Shown piece by piece: positions 9,505-19,691 of a stretch of DNA of 64,000 nt. Position 1 is the first letter of the stretch, and every line of letters starts with the position of its first letter. A model generated the notes under the pieces. The model ran no database searches and was not told where the DNA came from. It saw only the letters and a list, made by a program, of their open reading frames with translations. The stretch is from SIG636 sp045592105 (GTDB lineage: Bacteria; Bacillota; Clostridia; Oscillospirales; CAG-382): positions 1 to 64,000 of the forward strand of contig JAZNUB010000041.1 of the NCBI GenBank assembly GCA_045592105.1, in the 5' to 3' direction. A program made the position numbers and the translations under genes.

Positions 9505-10649
9505 AACTTTAATATCCTGTTTGTTTTAATATACATAGCCCCTATCGGACACAGCTCCTGACAGCAGAAACAGCGTATACATTTATCGCGCTTTATTACG
9601 GGGCGTTTTTTCTTCATATCAATGGTTTTAACAGGGCAATACTCCGCGCATTTGCCGCAGCCTATGCATTGCCTTTTGTTCACCTTGGGCTTCGGCTGGA
9701 ACAGCTTAATAACCCTGCCGCCGCCAAGGTTTTGTAAAAACGCTATAAGCGAAACCGCACCTGCGGGCGCGCTATCGGGAAGCTTTAGGTCTTTAACCCT
9801 TGCGCCTTCGTATTCCTCTTTTGTAAGGTTGGTAAGCTCAAAGCCCGCCTTTTCGGGGCACAGCTTGCGCTCTATCGCGTCCTTAACCTGCGGCACCATA
9901 TCGGGCGATAACCCCAAAAGGTTGGTACACACAAGGTCGCAAACAAAAGCGCTTTTGCAAACCGCAACAAAGCCGTAGCGGCGCGGCAAGCCTGCCGTTG
10001 GGCCGTTGCCCTCCATACCCAATATACCGTCCACTATATTAAGCTCCACAGGTAGGGAAAGATGCAGGTCGTTAAGCATCCGCGTAAAGTCCTTTATCTC
10101 GGTAAAACGCGCGTGCAGCTCAAACTTGCGAAGCCCCGGCACTACGCCAAAGGTGTTCTTTGCCGCACCGGAGTAGGTGGCAAGCGTGTGCGTTTTAAGC
10201 TTGCACATATTAACTATAAAATCCACCTCGGTAACAGGCTTTAAAACCTCAAAGCTTTTGGAAATTTTTCCGTTCTCGTAGTGCAAAACCGTGCTTTCCG
10301 CCTTGGTATACAGCTCCACGTCAAGATCCTTTAGCGCCTCCGTAACGCCACAGCCCAAAAGCTGTGCTTTTGCCGTGGCTTCCGTGTAGGTGCCGCCGTG
10401 GCTTTCCGCAACGCAAACCTTAACCCCCGCGCTTATAAACTGCTTGCACACCGCGCGAAGCATCAAGGGGTGGGTGGTAGCACCCGTGTCCAGCGGCTTT
10501 TTGGATACAAGGTTTGGCTTTATCAGCACGCTTTTTCTGCCTGCGGCAAGCCCTAAAGCACCGCCGTAGGGCGCAAGCATGGCGCAAGATAGCGCATCCA
10601 TCTTTTCCTCGGTATATTCGTTTTCAAAAAATATATGTACCTTTTCCAT
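9501..10649 (-). CDS. DUF362 protein with C-terminal 2x[4Fe-4S] ferredoxin domain
   Basis: Residues ~1-300 match the DUF362 family pattern (IKPNLVSKKP, a GATTHP segment, NMCKLKTHTLATYSGAAKN). The C-terminal ~60 residues hold two CxxCxxCxxxCP ferredoxin motifs (CIGCGKCAEYCPVKT and CIRCFCCQELCPIGA). This indicates a cytosolic iron-sulfur protein of unknown reaction. It lies between polC and ispE with a 4-bp overlap into ispE. Members of this family occur widely in anaerobes; I do not assign a substrate. Confidence 0.85.
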   Translation of the reverse strand: MEKVHIFFENEYTEEKMDALSCAMLAPYGGALGLAAGRKSVLIKPNLVSKKPLDTGATTHPLMLRAVCKQFISAGVKVCVAESHGGTYTEATAKAQLLGCGVTEALKDLDVELYTKAESTVLHYENGKISKSFEVLKPVTEVDFIVNMCKLKTHTLATYSGAAKNTFGVVPGLRKFELHARFTEIKDFTRMLNDLHLSLPVELNIVDGILGMEGNGPTAGLPRRYGFVAVCKSAFVCDLVCTNLLGLSPDMVPQVKDAIERKLCPEKAGFELTNLTKEEYEGARVKDLKLPDSAPAGAVSLIAFLQNLGGGRVIKLFQPKPKVNKRQCIGCGKCAEYCPVKTIDMKKKRPVIKRDKCIRCFCCQELCPIGAMYIKTNRILKL

Positions 10650-10658
10650 CTAAATCCT

Positions 10659-13600
10659 TTAAAACAGCGTTAGCTGGTCAGATTCGGCAAGGTTGTCCAC
10701 CGCGCCGCTTTTTTTAAGCACCTCTATAACCTTTTTGTTAAGCCCCGCTTTGTTTTTAAGGTCCTCAAGCGTGGAGGCGTTCTCCTCGTGTATAGCCTTG
10801 TATATGTTTTCCGCCGCGGTTTCGCCCAAGCCGTTAAGCGAAAACAGGGGCAGGCGTATCTTGCCGTTTTCAGGCACGAACGCAAAGGTTGCGGATTTAA
10901 ACACGTCCACAGGCAAAAACTCTATCCCGCGGCAAAGCATCTCCAAAACGAGGTACAGCATAGTGAGCGTATCCTCCTCCTTGGCGGTGGGGTTAAGAAG
11001 CGCCTCGTAATCCACACGCGCCTTCTGCGCGCGCTCCTTATCCAGCATAAGCTCTGCATCAAAGCCCGTTTGCTTAACGGTAAAGTACGCCGCGTAAAAC
11101 TCCAAGGGGCGGTGCACCTTAAACCAGCCAAGCCTTAAAGCCGCTATCATATATGCCGCGGCGTGCGCCTTGGGGAACATGTATTTTATCTTTTTGCAGG
11201 ATTCTATATACCAGGTGGGTACGTTTGAGGCAAGCATCTCCTCCTCGTACTCAGGCTTAACGCCCTTGCCTTTTCTAACGTCCTCCATTATCTTGAACGC
11301 GCTTTGATAGTTTACGCCCTTCTTGATGAGGTACAGCATAATACTGTCACGCGTGCCGATTATTTCGGAAATAGTGCAGGTGCCGTTGTTTATAAGGTCC
11401 TCACCGTTGCCAAGCCAGATGCCCGTGCCGTGGGACAAGCCCGATATCTGAAGCAGGTCCGAAAAGCACTTGGGCTTTGCAACCTTCAGCATCTTTCTAA
11501 CGTAGGGCGTTCCGCATTCAGGCATACCGTAGGTGCCTGTTTCGCTACCTATCTGGTCAGGCGTTAGCCCCAAAGGGGCAGGGGATAGGAACAGCTCCAT
11601 AACGGCTTTGTCGTTCATAGGCACATCTGCCATCTCTATGCCTGTATAGTCCGTTAGCTTGCGGTATATGGTGGGAACGTCGTGCCCAAGCATATCAAGC
11701 TTTAGCAGGGTATCGTGCAGGTATTCAAACGCAAAGTGCGTGGTAACAACGCCGCTTTTTTCCTTTTCGGCAGGGTATTGCACCGCCGTGAAATCGTATA
11801 TCTGATACTCTTTCGGTATAACAACTATGCCGCCGGGGTGCTGCCCCGTGGTGCGCTTAACACCCGTACAGCCTGCCGCAAGGCGCGATATCTCCGCCTT
11901 GGAAAGCTGTTTGCCGTGCTCCTCTGCGTATTTTTTAGCGTAGCCAAACGCCGTTTTGTCTGCTATGCCCGATACCGTGCCTGCGCGGAAGATGTTTTCC
12001 GCACCGAAAAGCACCTCGGTATACTTATGGCTTTTGCTTTGTATTTCGCCTGAGAAGTTAAGGTCTATATCGGGCGCCTTGTCGCCCTTGAAGCCCAAGA
12101 AGGTTTCAAACGGGATATCGTGCCCATCGTTTACCATCTTGGTGCCGCATTTATCACAATTTCTGTCGGGCAGGTCAAAGCCACTGCCCACACTGCCGTC
12201 CGTAAAGAAGATGCTGTGCTTGCAGTTGGGGCAACGGTAGTGCGGAGGGAACGGGTCCACCTCCGATATGCCCGAAAGCGATGCTACCACCGACGAGCCA
12301 ACCGAGCCTCTGGAGCCAACCAAATAACCGTTTTCCTCGCTGTTTTTAACAAGCTTAACGGCTATCATATATAGCGATGCAAACCCGTGCTCTACTATAG
12401 AGTTAAGCTCCTTTTCAAGGCGGGTGCTTACAACCTCGGGAAGCGGGTCCCCAAATCGGCGCTTCGCTTCGTTATAGCAAAGCGTTTCTAATTCCTGCGC
12501 CGCACCGGGCAGGTCGGGGGTATACTGCCCATCGGGTATGGGCAGTACCGCTTCTATCATATCAGCGATAGCGCGGGTGTTGGTTACAACCACGTCAAAC
12601 GCCTTTTGCTTGCCAAGGTACGCAAACTCCTCCAGCATCTCGTCCGTTGTGCGAAGGTACAAGCCCGTGTCACGGTCTGCACCCTTCATCTTTTTAACGT
12701 TAAGTATAACCTTGCGGTATATCTCGTCCTCTTTTTCAAGAAAATGCACGTCCCCCGTAGCAACGCAAAGCTTTTGCTGTTTTTCCGCAATGCTTACTAT
12801 CTTACGGTTTATATCGCAAAGCGCGCTCTCATCGCGCACCCTGCCTTCTTCTATAAGAAAGGCGTTGTTGCAGTTGGGCATTATCTCAAAATAATCGTAA
12901 AAATCGGCTATTTTAAGGATCTCGCCGTACTTCTTGTCCTCCAAAACGGCTTGGTAAACCTCTCCACGCTCACAGGCAGAGCCTATAATAAGCCCATCCC
13001 TGTGCTGTTGAAGCACCGTTTTGGGTATGCGCGGCACACGGAAAAAGTAGTTAAGGTAGGAATAGCTTATTATTTTGTACAGGTTTTTAAGCCCCGTTTT
13101 GTTTTTTACAAGTATGGAGATGTGGTACACGTCCTTCGCCTTTTTGGGGTCTGCGGACGCGCCCATAGCCTCCAGCATTTCGCCAACGGTGTAAACACCC
13201 TGCTTTTTAAGCTTCTCTGCCATACAAGCAAATATAGCCGCAAGCATTTTGGTATCGTCCGTTGCGCGGTGGTGGTCAAACTCGCCAAGGTTAAAATACT
13301 CCGCCAACACGTCCAGCTTGTGGCGCTTCAGGTCAGTATTCAGATAGCGCGATAGAGATACCGTATCAAGATACGGGTTCTCAAAGCTTAGTCCATGCTG
13401 GTTGGCAACGCGGCGTATAAAGCTTGTATCAAAGCCCGCGTTGTGCGCTATCAGCATACGCCCTGCGGCAAAATCAAGAAACGCTTGCACCGCCTCTTTT
13501 TCGCTTGGCGCGTTTTTAACCATCTCGTCCGTTATGCCCGTAAGCGAGGTTATGTTTTCGGGTATGGGCATTTCGGGGTTTACGTAGGTTTCAAACTCCT

Positions 13601-15056
13601 CCGTAACAACGCCGCCCTTGTATATAACGGCGCCTATCTGCGTTATCCCGCAGGAGGTGGGGCTAAGCCCCGTGGTTTCTATATCGAAAATAACAAACTC
13701 GCCCTCTGTTAGCGATACGTTATGCTTTTCTTCGTAACCAAATACCGCGCGCGCGGTATCGTCCACCAAATAGCCCTCCATACCGTAGATGGGCTTAACG
13801 CTTGACGGCCCGCCGCGCTTTTTGGTGGTGTATTTCATCATTTCGGGGTAGGATTGCGCGTTGCCGTGGTCGGTTATCGCTATCGCGGGCATATTCCAGC
13901 TTTCGGCTGTGGAAATAAGCGCGCCAACATCGGGCAACGCATCGTTTGCCGACATATTCGTATGCAGATGCAGCTCTACCCTTGGGGTAGGGTGCGTATC
14001 AAGCCGCGGCACGTTTTTTATCTTGCTTATGCCTTGCGCGCGTATTATGTATTCTTCATCATAAGGGTCGAAGGTGTATCTCCCCTCTATCATCAAGCAA
14101 CAGCCCGATTTAAGAGAGTGCAGCTCGCTTTCGATGCCGTCCGTAACGCGCACTATAACCGAGCTTTGAAGGTCTGTAACGTACAGCCTAAAGTTGGTTT
14201 TGGTACCGTCACGGTTGTCCTTGGTTTCAACAAGAAACAGCCTGCCGCAAAATGCGTTTTTCTTTTCTTTCTCAAGCGCGGCTATCGGCACGGGCTCCGC
14301 AGCGGTTGTGCGGCCGTACACAAGCACCTTGTCACGCAGGTCAAAGGTTATGCGCCCGCAGGAATAGATTCCCTCCGTTTCTGCCGCGTGCGCCGTGGTA
14401 TCAACCTCGCCACCGTCAACGCTGGCATCCTTGGGGTTTGCCTTCGCTTCCTCTATGCGGCGCTCTTGCGATTGAGCCTTTTCCGCCTCTGCCGCGCGCT
14501 TTTCCTCCATCTCGCGCATAAGCACGGCGGTTTTCGCCTCAAGCTCGTCCATCTCACGCGATTGAAAGCTGTAATCAGCCTCGCCCGCAAAGTATACCTT
14601 AACCCTGTTTATAAAGCGGGCGGCAATGCAGTTTTCAAAAAAACGGTCCGCCTTCACCTTGTAAAGATAGCAAGGGTCCAGCCCTGCGCGAAGCGATATG
14701 GTAAGCTTGCCGTCATCCAGCTCGAAGCTACACCCATCAAAAAAGCCCTTAGCTACACCCCTGTTGTCAAAACGCGAAAACACGGTTATAAGGTCGGAAC
14801 AATGCTCTTCTCCAAAGCTTATACCGATAAATTTGGGGTTAATAAGCACATCGTTAAGCTGATAAACCTCTTTTATGCTGTTTTCCATATTCCAAAGCAC
14901 AGCCTCCGGAACAAAGCGCGAAAAAGAAAGGGCGGCATGCAGTTTCCGCTCTTTCGTGTCTACAAGAATGTTCATGTCCGTTAAACAGTCCAGCGCTTTG
15001 CTTTCTGTTTCGGTAGGTATGTACCTTGCTACTTTTTTTAAAAACGCGGCTTTCAT
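10659..15056 (-). CDS. polC: PolC, Gram-positive DNA polymerase III alpha
   Basis: The main replicative polymerase of low-GC Gram-positives, with built-in 3'-5' proofreading. Domains in order: an N-terminal domain with a charged linker (~190-220), an OB fold (~230-350), a PHP segment (VELHLHTNMSAND, ~365), a DEDDh exonuclease inserted in PHP (FVIFDIETTGLSP, ~455; HNAGFDTSFI), a zinc-binding CPNCKH...CDKCGT (~925-960), the polymerase palm (KAPDIDLNFSG, ~980) and C-terminal HhH/duplex-binding regions. At 1465 aa it is near the usual length. The ATG at 15056 is preferred to the adjacent TTG because of spacing from GGGGAAG. Confidence 0.96.
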   Translation of the reverse strand: MKAAFLKKVARYIPTETESKALDCLTDMNILVDTKERKLHAALSFSRFVPEAVLWNMENSIKEVYQLNDVLINPKFIGISFGEEHCSDLITVFSRFDNRGVAKGFFDGCSFELDDGKLTISLRAGLDPCYLYKVKADRFFENCIAARFINRVKVYFAGEADYSFQSREMDELEAKTAVLMREMEEKRAAEAEKAQSQERRIEEAKANPKDASVDGGEVDTTAHAAETEGIYSCGRITFDLRDKVLVYGRTTAAEPVPIAALEKEKKNAFCGRLFLVETKDNRDGTKTNFRLYVTDLQSSVIVRVTDGIESELHSLKSGCCLMIEGRYTFDPYDEEYIIRAQGISKIKNVPRLDTHPTPRVELHLHTNMSANDALPDVGALISTAESWNMPAIAITDHGNAQSYPEMMKYTTKKRGGPSSVKPIYGMEGYLVDDTARAVFGYEEKHNVSLTEGEFVIFDIETTGLSPTSCGITQIGAVIYKGGVVTEEFETYVNPEMPIPENITSLTGITDEMVKNAPSEKEAVQAFLDFAAGRMLIAHNAGFDTSFIRRVANQHGLSFENPYLDTVSLSRYLNTDLKRHKLDVLAEYFNLGEFDHHRATDDTKMLAAIFACMAEKLKKQGVYTVGEMLEAMGASADPKKAKDVYHISILVKNKTGLKNLYKIISYSYLNYFFRVPRIPKTVLQQHRDGLIIGSACERGEVYQAVLEDKKYGEILKIADFYDYFEIMPNCNNAFLIEEGRVRDESALCDINRKIVSIAEKQQKLCVATGDVHFLEKEDEIYRKVILNVKKMKGADRDTGLYLRTTDEMLEEFAYLGKQKAFDVVVTNTRAIADMIEAVLPIPDGQYTPDLPGAAQELETLCYNEAKRRFGDPLPEVVSTRLEKELNSIVEHGFASLYMIAVKLVKNSEENGYLVGSRGSVGSSVVASLSGISEVDPFPPHYRCPNCKHSIFFTDGSVGSGFDLPDRNCDKCGTKMVNDGHDIPFETFLGFKGDKAPDIDLNFSGEIQSKSHKYTEVLFGAENIFRAGTVSGIADKTAFGYAKKYAEEHGKQLSKAEISRLAAGCTGVKRTTGQHPGGIVVIPKEYQIYDFTAVQYPAEKEKSGVVTTHFAFEYLHDTLLKLDMLGHDVPTIYRKLTDYTGIEMADVPMNDKAVMELFLSPAPLGLTPDQIGSETGTYGMPECGTPYVRKMLKVAKPKCFSDLLQISGLSHGTGIWLGNGEDLINNGTCTISEIIGTRDSIMLYLIKKGVNYQSAFKIMEDVRKGKGVKPEYEEEMLASNVPTWYIESCKKIKYMFPKAHAAAYMIAALRLGWFKVHRPLEFYAAYFTVKQTGFDAELMLDKERAQKARVDYEALLNPTAKEEDTLTMLYLVLEMLCRGIEFLPVDVFKSATFAFVPENGKIRLPLFSLNGLGETAAENIYKAIHEENASTLEDLKNKAGLNKKVIEVLKKSGAVDNLAESDQLTLF

Positions 15057-15069
15057 CAAAAAACTTCCC

Positions 15070-16128
15070 CTATTCTTTAAGAAGTGCCTTTACCTCCGCA
15101 ACAAGCTCCTCCGCAACAAGGTCGGAATGAACCCTGCGCAAAACCTTTCCTTTGCGGAAAATAACCGCCTCGTCCCCTGCGCCTGCGGCACCAACGTCCG
15201 CCTCTGCCGCTTCACCGGGGCCGTTTACTATACAGCCCATAAGGGCAACGTTTATCTGTTTGTCACATTCAATTTCATCAAGCATTGCTTGAAGCTTTTT
15301 TGCCTTGCCGATAAGGTCAAAGCGCGTTCTGCCGCAGGTGGGGCAGGATATAAGGTTTATCCCGCGCCGTATATCAAGGCTTTGCAGTATGGATTTTGCC
15401 GCCGCAACCTCTTGCGTAACCGCGTCGGATAACGACACGCGCACCGTGTCCCCTATCCCCTCTGCCAACAGCGTGCCTATACCAACGGCGCTTTTTACTA
15501 TCGCACGGCTTCCCGTGCCTGTTTCCGTAACGCCAAGGTGCAAGGGATAGCTTGTTTGCTCGGCAAGTATGCGGTTTGCCTTAATCATAGTGGGCACGTT
15601 ACTGCTTTTTACGGAAAGCACAATATCGCTAAACCCAAACTCCTCAAGCATATTGGCGTTTATTACGGCACTTTCTGCTATCGCTTCAGCACAAGGCGCG
15701 CCGTATTTTTCAAGCGCCGCCTTTTCAAGGCTGCCGCTGTTTATGCCTATGCGTATAGGTATCTTCCTTTCGGCACACGCCAACGCCACCTTTTCTACGC
15801 GCGTTCTGCCCCCGATATTGCCGGGGTTTATGCGGATTTTAGAAACGCCAACCGCCGCCGCCGCCAAAGCAAGCTTGTAATCAAAATGTATGTCCGCCAC
15901 CAAGGGCAGCCTTGTGCGCGGAAGCAAATACTCCAGCGTGTCCACAGCGTTTTTGCTGTTTACCGCCATACGCACTATCTCACAGCCGCACGCTTCCAAC
16001 GCTTTAAGCTGTTCAAGGCACGCCTCTTTATCCTCGGAGGGCGCGTTTAGCATAGATTGTATAGTTATCCTTGCGCCGCCGCCTATCTGCACGCCGCGCG
16101 CAAAAACAGCCCTGCTTTCTCTTCTCAT
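15070..16128 (-). CDS. ispG: IspG (GcpE), flavodoxin-dependent HMBPP synthase
   Basis: Catalyses the penultimate MEP-pathway step, converting MEcPP to HMBPP with a 4Fe-4S cluster. Seen: the N-terminal IQSMLNAPSED, IRINPGNIGG, and the C-terminal cluster ligands CPTCGRTRFD with a further Cys in MGCIVNGPGEA. Length 352 aa, typical of the bacterial short form. Its ATG overlaps the rseP stop by 4 bp. Confidence 0.96.
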   Translation of the reverse strand: MRRESRAVFARGVQIGGGARITIQSMLNAPSEDKEACLEQLKALEACGCEIVRMAVNSKNAVDTLEYLLPRTRLPLVADIHFDYKLALAAAAVGVSKIRINPGNIGGRTRVEKVALACAERKIPIRIGINSGSLEKAALEKYGAPCAEAIAESAVINANMLEEFGFSDIVLSVKSSNVPTMIKANRILAEQTSYPLHLGVTETGTGSRAIVKSAVGIGTLLAEGIGDTVRVSLSDAVTQEVAAAKSILQSLDIRRGINLISCPTCGRTRFDLIGKAKKLQAMLDEIECDKQINVALMGCIVNGPGEAAEADVGAAGAGDEAVIFRKGKVLRRVHSDLVAEELVAEVKALLKE

Positions 16129-17645
16129 AACACCAGCCCTATTATATCCTTAAACATAACGAACACCATAAGCGCAAGCACAAGCAGCATACTGCCCGTC
16201 ATAATATATTGCTCCACCTTCGGGTTAAGCGGCTTGCGGCGTATCGCTTCTATGGTATACAGAAGCAGCCTACCGCCATCCAAAACGGGAAGCGGAAGCA
16301 AATTGCACACGCCAAGGCTTAAGGTTATCATAACTATAAGCGTAAACAGCATATCCATACTGCCCGTTTCAGCGGTAAGAGCTTCGTTTATCTGCCCGCC
16401 TATGCCTACGGGGCCGGACAGCGCCTCTATCCCATACCTGCCGGTAAAGGTTTGTATTATGTTATCAAGTGTCATTTTAAGGGTGGATAGCGGCTGGAAC
16501 ACCGCGTTATAGCAAACGCTTCCAACGGTTTTTTCTACCTCTGCGGGTGCAAAATCTATCTCACCGTATATTACGCCCTTCTCGCTGCCCTTGTAGAACA
16601 CAACGTTTTCCACGGTTTGCTTTTTACCGTCACGCACAACCGTTATATCCACAGGCTCAACACCGTTATTGAATATCCCATAGCTCATATCGGAATAAAC
16701 GAACGCCCTATAAGAGCCAACCTTCTTTATCTCGTCCCCAACCATAAGCGCGCCGCTTACCGCAAGCGGTGCTGTATCAAGCTTCTCGCTTTTCACAACC
16801 AAAGGCGCGGTTGTGTTGCCGAAGCGTTTGAGGATTATAACGTTTTCTGCCGTGCCGTATTTCTTTGCGTAGCCGTCCACATCGGTGTCCTTAGCGCACA
16901 GCACGCCGTTTATAGAATAAATAATATCGTTTTTCTGCGCCGCAAGCACGCCTTCGGAATTATAAACGTCCTCCGCTACGCAAACGTAGCCGTTATCAAC
17001 GGCAAGCTTAAGCTTTTCAAAATTAACGCTAACGTATCTTGCAAAAACAAAATCCGTGCTGTTTTTGCGGATAACCAAAAACTCCTTCGCGCCCTTGTTG
17101 GCATCAACAAAGCCCGTAAGCCCCAAATCGTTTGCGTTTACTATCTTACCGTCCGCCGCGTAGATAATATCGCCCTTTTGAAACTCGCCAAAATCCTCGG
17201 TTAGGTAAACCATATTGTCGTCACTTATGGCGGAAGCACCGAAATAATCAATAGTGGTACCGTACAAATTGCTTTGGAACAGCACAAGGATTGCCATAAT
17301 CAAAAGCCCAAGCAATATGTTGGTAACGGGGCCTGCAAGCACTATAAGCATCCTCTGCCATATAGGCTTGGTGTTAAGCGGAGTTTTGCCCGCATCCTCA
17401 GGTGCGCTACCGTCATCGTCCGAGTTTTCGCCAACCATATCCACATAGCCGCCTATTGGAAGCGCGCGAAGCGTGAATTTGTTGTATTTGCCCTGCCGCT
17501 GGAAAAGCTTAGGCCCCATACCGATAGAGTATTCCCTAATACCAACGCCGAAAAAGCGCGCAACAAGGTAATGCCCCAGCTCGTGAAGAGCTATAAGCAC
17601 ACCAAAAATAAAAACGGTAACGATAATGGTTAAAACTATGTTCAT
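16125..17645 (-). CDS. rseP: RseP-type site-2 protease (M50)
   Basis: An intramembrane zinc metalloprotease that cleaves anti-sigma factors and signal-peptide remnants. The first membrane helix carries HELGHYL (~21-27), a PDZ-like region follows, and the third helical block has NLLPLPVLDGG (~446), the second metal-ligand motif. At 506 aa it is longer than the usual 340-450; the extra length is in the extracytoplasmic PDZ region (~150-370), which appears to hold two PDZ-like copies (the GDIIYAADGKIV and NDIIYSINGVLC segments). It lies between dxr and ispG as in many Clostridia. Confidence 0.93.
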   Translation of the reverse strand: MNIVLTIIVTVFIFGVLIALHELGHYLVARFFGVGIREYSIGMGPKLFQRQGKYNKFTLRALPIGGYVDMVGENSDDDGSAPEDAGKTPLNTKPIWQRMLIVLAGPVTNILLGLLIMAILVLFQSNLYGTTIDYFGASAISDDNMVYLTEDFGEFQKGDIIYAADGKIVNANDLGLTGFVDANKGAKEFLVIRKNSTDFVFARYVSVNFEKLKLAVDNGYVCVAEDVYNSEGVLAAQKNDIIYSINGVLCAKDTDVDGYAKKYGTAENVIILKRFGNTTAPLVVKSEKLDTAPLAVSGALMVGDEIKKVGSYRAFVYSDMSYGIFNNGVEPVDITVVRDGKKQTVENVVFYKGSEKGVIYGEIDFAPAEVEKTVGSVCYNAVFQPLSTLKMTLDNIIQTFTGRYGIEALSGPVGIGGQINEALTAETGSMDMLFTLIVMITLSLGVCNLLPLPVLDGGRLLLYTIEAIRRKPLNPKVEQYIMTGSMLLVLALMVFVMFKDIIGLVL

Positions 17646-17689
17646 TCTTTCAGACTTTCTCCGTACAAAAAACTAAACGCGGCGGGGGA

Positions 17690-18814
17690 TTATTTACCTG
17701 CCAACATAAGCACCCTGCCGCGAGCCGCTTTGTCAGCCTCTTCTATTTGTTCTATCGTGGGGTTTTTAAGCGTGGTGTGCTCGGTAGTAACCTTGATAAC
17801 CAGCTCCGATATATCCGTAAAGGAGATATCACCTGCCAAAAACAGCTCCACAGCCTTTTCGTTGGCACCGTTCATAACCGCAGGCGTTGTACCGCCCGCC
17901 TCCGCTGCCTTACGCGCAAGCGGCAACAATGGGAAGCTTTCCCCATCGGGTGCGAAAAAGCTAAGCGATGCTATCTTTGCAAAATCCGCCTCCTCGGTAG
18001 GGGAGTTAAGACGCTTGGGGTAAGTAAGCGCATACTGTATGCAAAGGCGCATATCGGGCATCCCAAGCTGTGCTATAACGGCATTGTCGGGATACACCAC
18101 CATAGAATGCACTATGCTTTCTCTATGGATTATAACCTCAATATTCTCAGGTGATACACCAAAAAGATGCCACGCCTCCAAAAGCTCAAGCCCCTTGTTC
18201 ATCATAGTGGCACTGTCTATGGTAACCTTTTGCCCCATAGACCAGTTGGGGTGCTTTAAAGCCATTGCGGGTGTTACCGTTTCTAAAAAATCTCTTTTCT
18301 TCCCAAAAAACGGGCCGCCGCTTGCGGTTAGTATAAGCTTTTTGGGCTTTTGACCGCCTTGCAGGCATTGGAATATCGCGCTGTGCTCGCTATCAACGGG
18401 CAGTATACCGTTTTTGGCAAGCGGCATAACCACCTCACCACCTGCAACAAGCGTTTCCTTGTTGGCAAGCGCCAAGCTTTTGCCCGCTTTAAGCGCGGAA
18501 ACCGTGGGGCGAAGCCCTCTAATCCCCGTAAGCGCGTTAAGCACGGTATCGCACCCCGTTTCTGCACCAAAGCAGTCCAGCGCGTTGTCCCCCGTAAGCA
18601 GCTTAACGCTTGTATCAGCTAAGGCGGTTTTAAGCGCGGGGTAGTGCTTTTCACCGATAAACGCGTATTCGGGCTTGAAACGGCGGCATTGGCTTTCAAG
18701 CAACTTAACGTTGCTGCCTGCCGCCAGCGCGCCTATCTTTATATCGTGAAGCGCCGCAACGTCCAGCGCTTGCGTGCCTATAGAGCCTGTGGAGCCAAGT
18801 ATGCAAAGCTTCAT
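17690..18814 (-). CDS. dxr: Dxr, 1-deoxy-D-xylulose-5-phosphate reductoisomerase
   Basis: The NADPH-dependent first committed MEP-pathway step. The N-terminal LGSTGSIGTQALDV is the dinucleotide-binding motif, and LANKETLVAGG, the acidic metal-site segment PVDSEHSAIFQC and ASGGPFF are all present. The ATG at 18814 places the Rossmann strand at the terminus as in all family members; the 12 codons upstream in frame run into the end of cdsA and are excluded. The gap to cdsA is 4 bp. Confidence 0.95.
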   Translation of the reverse strand: MKLCILGSTGSIGTQALDVAALHDIKIGALAAGSNVKLLESQCRRFKPEYAFIGEKHYPALKTALADTSVKLLTGDNALDCFGAETGCDTVLNALTGIRGLRPTVSALKAGKSLALANKETLVAGGEVVMPLAKNGILPVDSEHSAIFQCLQGGQKPKKLILTASGGPFFGKKRDFLETVTPAMALKHPNWSMGQKVTIDSATMMNKGLELLEAWHLFGVSPENIEVIIHRESIVHSMVVYPDNAVIAQLGMPDMRLCIQYALTYPKRLNSPTEEADFAKIASLSFFAPDGESFPLLPLARKAAEAGGTTPAVMNGANEKAVELFLAGDISFTDISELVIKVTTEHTTLKNPTIEQIEEADKAARGRVLMLAGK

Positions 18815-18818
18815 ATTA

Positions 18819-19670
18819 TTACACCAACCCCGGCACGAAATATTTTGCAACGGATATAAACAGGAAAGTGGCTATCGAAAGGAACATAACGCTGTCAAAC
18901 CTATCGGTAACGCCACCGTGACCGGGCAGGATCTTACCAAAATCCTTAATGCCGCAATCGCGCTTTATTGCGGAAGCGGCAAGGTCACCCACCTGCGCGA
19001 TAAGCGATGCGGGTATAGCCAAAGCAAGCCTTAAAGCGTAATTAACCTCGCTTCCAAAGCAGAGGGAAACAACGATGTTGTATACAAGAAAACCAACTAC
19101 CGCGCCAACAACGCCGCTTATCATACCTGCAACGGTTTTTTTAGGCGAAAGCTTAGGCGCAAGCTTCTTTTTGCCAAAGAACTTGCCGCCGAATATGGCA
19201 AAGGTATCGGTTGCCCAAGCGGCAATAAGTATAAGCAGATAGTCGTACGGGGCAAAGCTTTGTACGATAACGAAGCTGTAAAACGCAAAGCCCGCAAACA
19301 TAGTTAGCGCAAAAACGGTAAGTATATCACGTGCAGAAACCTTCGGAAAGGTGAACACACAAATGCAAAGCAGATAAAATAAAAACAAAAGGCTAAGCGC
19401 CAAAACCGCAAACGAACGGGGAATACTGCTTGGCAACACGGAGGGCGCGATATCACGCACGCGCGCTGTAACCGTTACGAGGAAGCAAAAAAGCGCGGCA
19501 GGCAAGCTTATATACAGCTTTTTACCCAGCCCTGCGGCAGAAGCCATTTCGTGCCCTGCAAACGCGGCGATAACCCCCATCATTATCGGGAACACCCATG
19601 TATCGGAAAAATACAGCACGGGCAGAAATACAAGTAATGCCACTATTGCCGTTATTATACGAGTTTTCAT
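18819..19670 (-). CDS. cdsA: CdsA, phosphatidate cytidylyltransferase
   Basis: A polytopic membrane enzyme making CDP-diacylglycerol for phospholipid synthesis. The sequence is almost wholly hydrophobic helices; the family signature region is the C-terminal QVGDLAASAIKRDCGIKDFGKILPGHGGVTDRFDS segment (~225-262). It has the usual length (283 aa) and an AGGAG site upstream. It lies between uppS and dxr, the standard Firmicutes neighbourhood. Confidence 0.95.
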   Translation of the reverse strand: MKTRIITAIVALLVFLPVLYFSDTWVFPIMMGVIAAFAGHEMASAAGLGKKLYISLPAALFCFLVTVTARVRDIAPSVLPSSIPRSFAVLALSLLFLFYLLCICVFTFPKVSARDILTVFALTMFAGFAFYSFVIVQSFAPYDYLLILIAAWATDTFAIFGGKFFGKKKLAPKLSPKKTVAGMISGVVGAVVGFLVYNIVVSLCFGSEVNYALRLALAIPASLIAQVGDLAASAIKRDCGIKDFGKILPGHGGVTDRFDSVMFLSIATFLFISVAKYFVPGLV

Positions 19671-19691
19671 AAAAGCTTCTCCTAAAAAAAC

